From positions 1 through 5,517 of the forward strand of contig JASLXW010000286.1 of the NCBI GenBank assembly GCA_030740135.1: 5,517 nt of DNA. Direction: 5' to 3'. Below the pieces are notes generated by a model that was not told the DNA's origin, did no database searches, and saw only the letters and a program-made list of their open reading frames with translations. Shown one piece after another: positions 5,485-5,517 of this stretch (positions are counted from its first letter, which is position 1; each line of letters starts with the position of its first letter). The translations under genes were made by a program, and so were the position numbers. The DNA is from Nitrospinota bacterium (GTDB taxonomy: Bacteria; UBA8248; JACPRG01).

Positions 5485-5517
5485 CCCCCCCCCCCCCCCC
5501 CCGCGCGCGCCGGGGGC
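5485..5517. other. Low-complexity contig end: C18 run and GC repeat
   Basis: Eighteen consecutive C (5485-5502) are followed by alternating GC and a short G run to the end. It interrupts the otherwise well-conserved Mo-subunit frame, which is readable only up to about 5484. A homopolymer of this length in a coding region at a sequence edge is more likely artefact than biology, for example poly-G reads seen on the other strand. Confidence 0.6.

Overview
The window is a GC-rich bacterial chromosomal fragment, probably a metagenome or draft contig. High GC, strongly G/C-ending codons, sigma70-like promoters and molybdenum-hydroxylase genes suit a Gram-negative environmental lineage such as Desulfobacterota, Methylomirabilota or Nitrospirota. 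This placement is a guess, because no marker gene is present.

Layout. At 1-112 (minus) lie the first 37 codons of a molybdopterin-dehydrogenase FAD subunit, reading out of the left edge. A spacer of about 220 bp leads to a plus-strand promoter at 332-361 and an exported multidomain protein at 383-1837: a degenerate parvulin (PpiC) domain, about five TPRs, a basic Pro/Lys/Ala linker and a LytR_C-like C-terminal domain. The spacer 1838-2089 has no gene but carries a REP/BIME-like pair of inverted palindromes at 1901-1986. A strong promoter at 2090-2118 then drives a trp leader: a 20-codon leader peptide at 2153-2215 with three consecutive Trp codons, mutually exclusive RNA helices and an intrinsic terminator at 2244-2274. 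It lies directly upstream of trpE (2305-3807), anthranilate synthase component I. Convergent to trpE, on the minus strand from 3871 to the right edge, is the molybdopterin-binding large subunit of a xanthine-dehydrogenase-family enzyme, broken by two frameshifts and an apparent internal deletion. The right end is an 18-base C run followed by GC dinucleotide repeats, so it is probably an assembly or sequencing artefact.

How the parts work together. The main regulatory unit is a ribosome-mediated tryptophan attenuator controlling a trpE that has no trp gene directly downstream. TrpE also keeps the LLES motif of the tryptophan feedback site, so control by transcription attenuation and by enzyme inhibition is likely. 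The two flanking molybdenum-hydroxylase genes point the same way and may belong to one accessory oxidoreductase locus or to two. The PPIase-like/TPR protein has no evident functional link to trp or to the hydroxylase.
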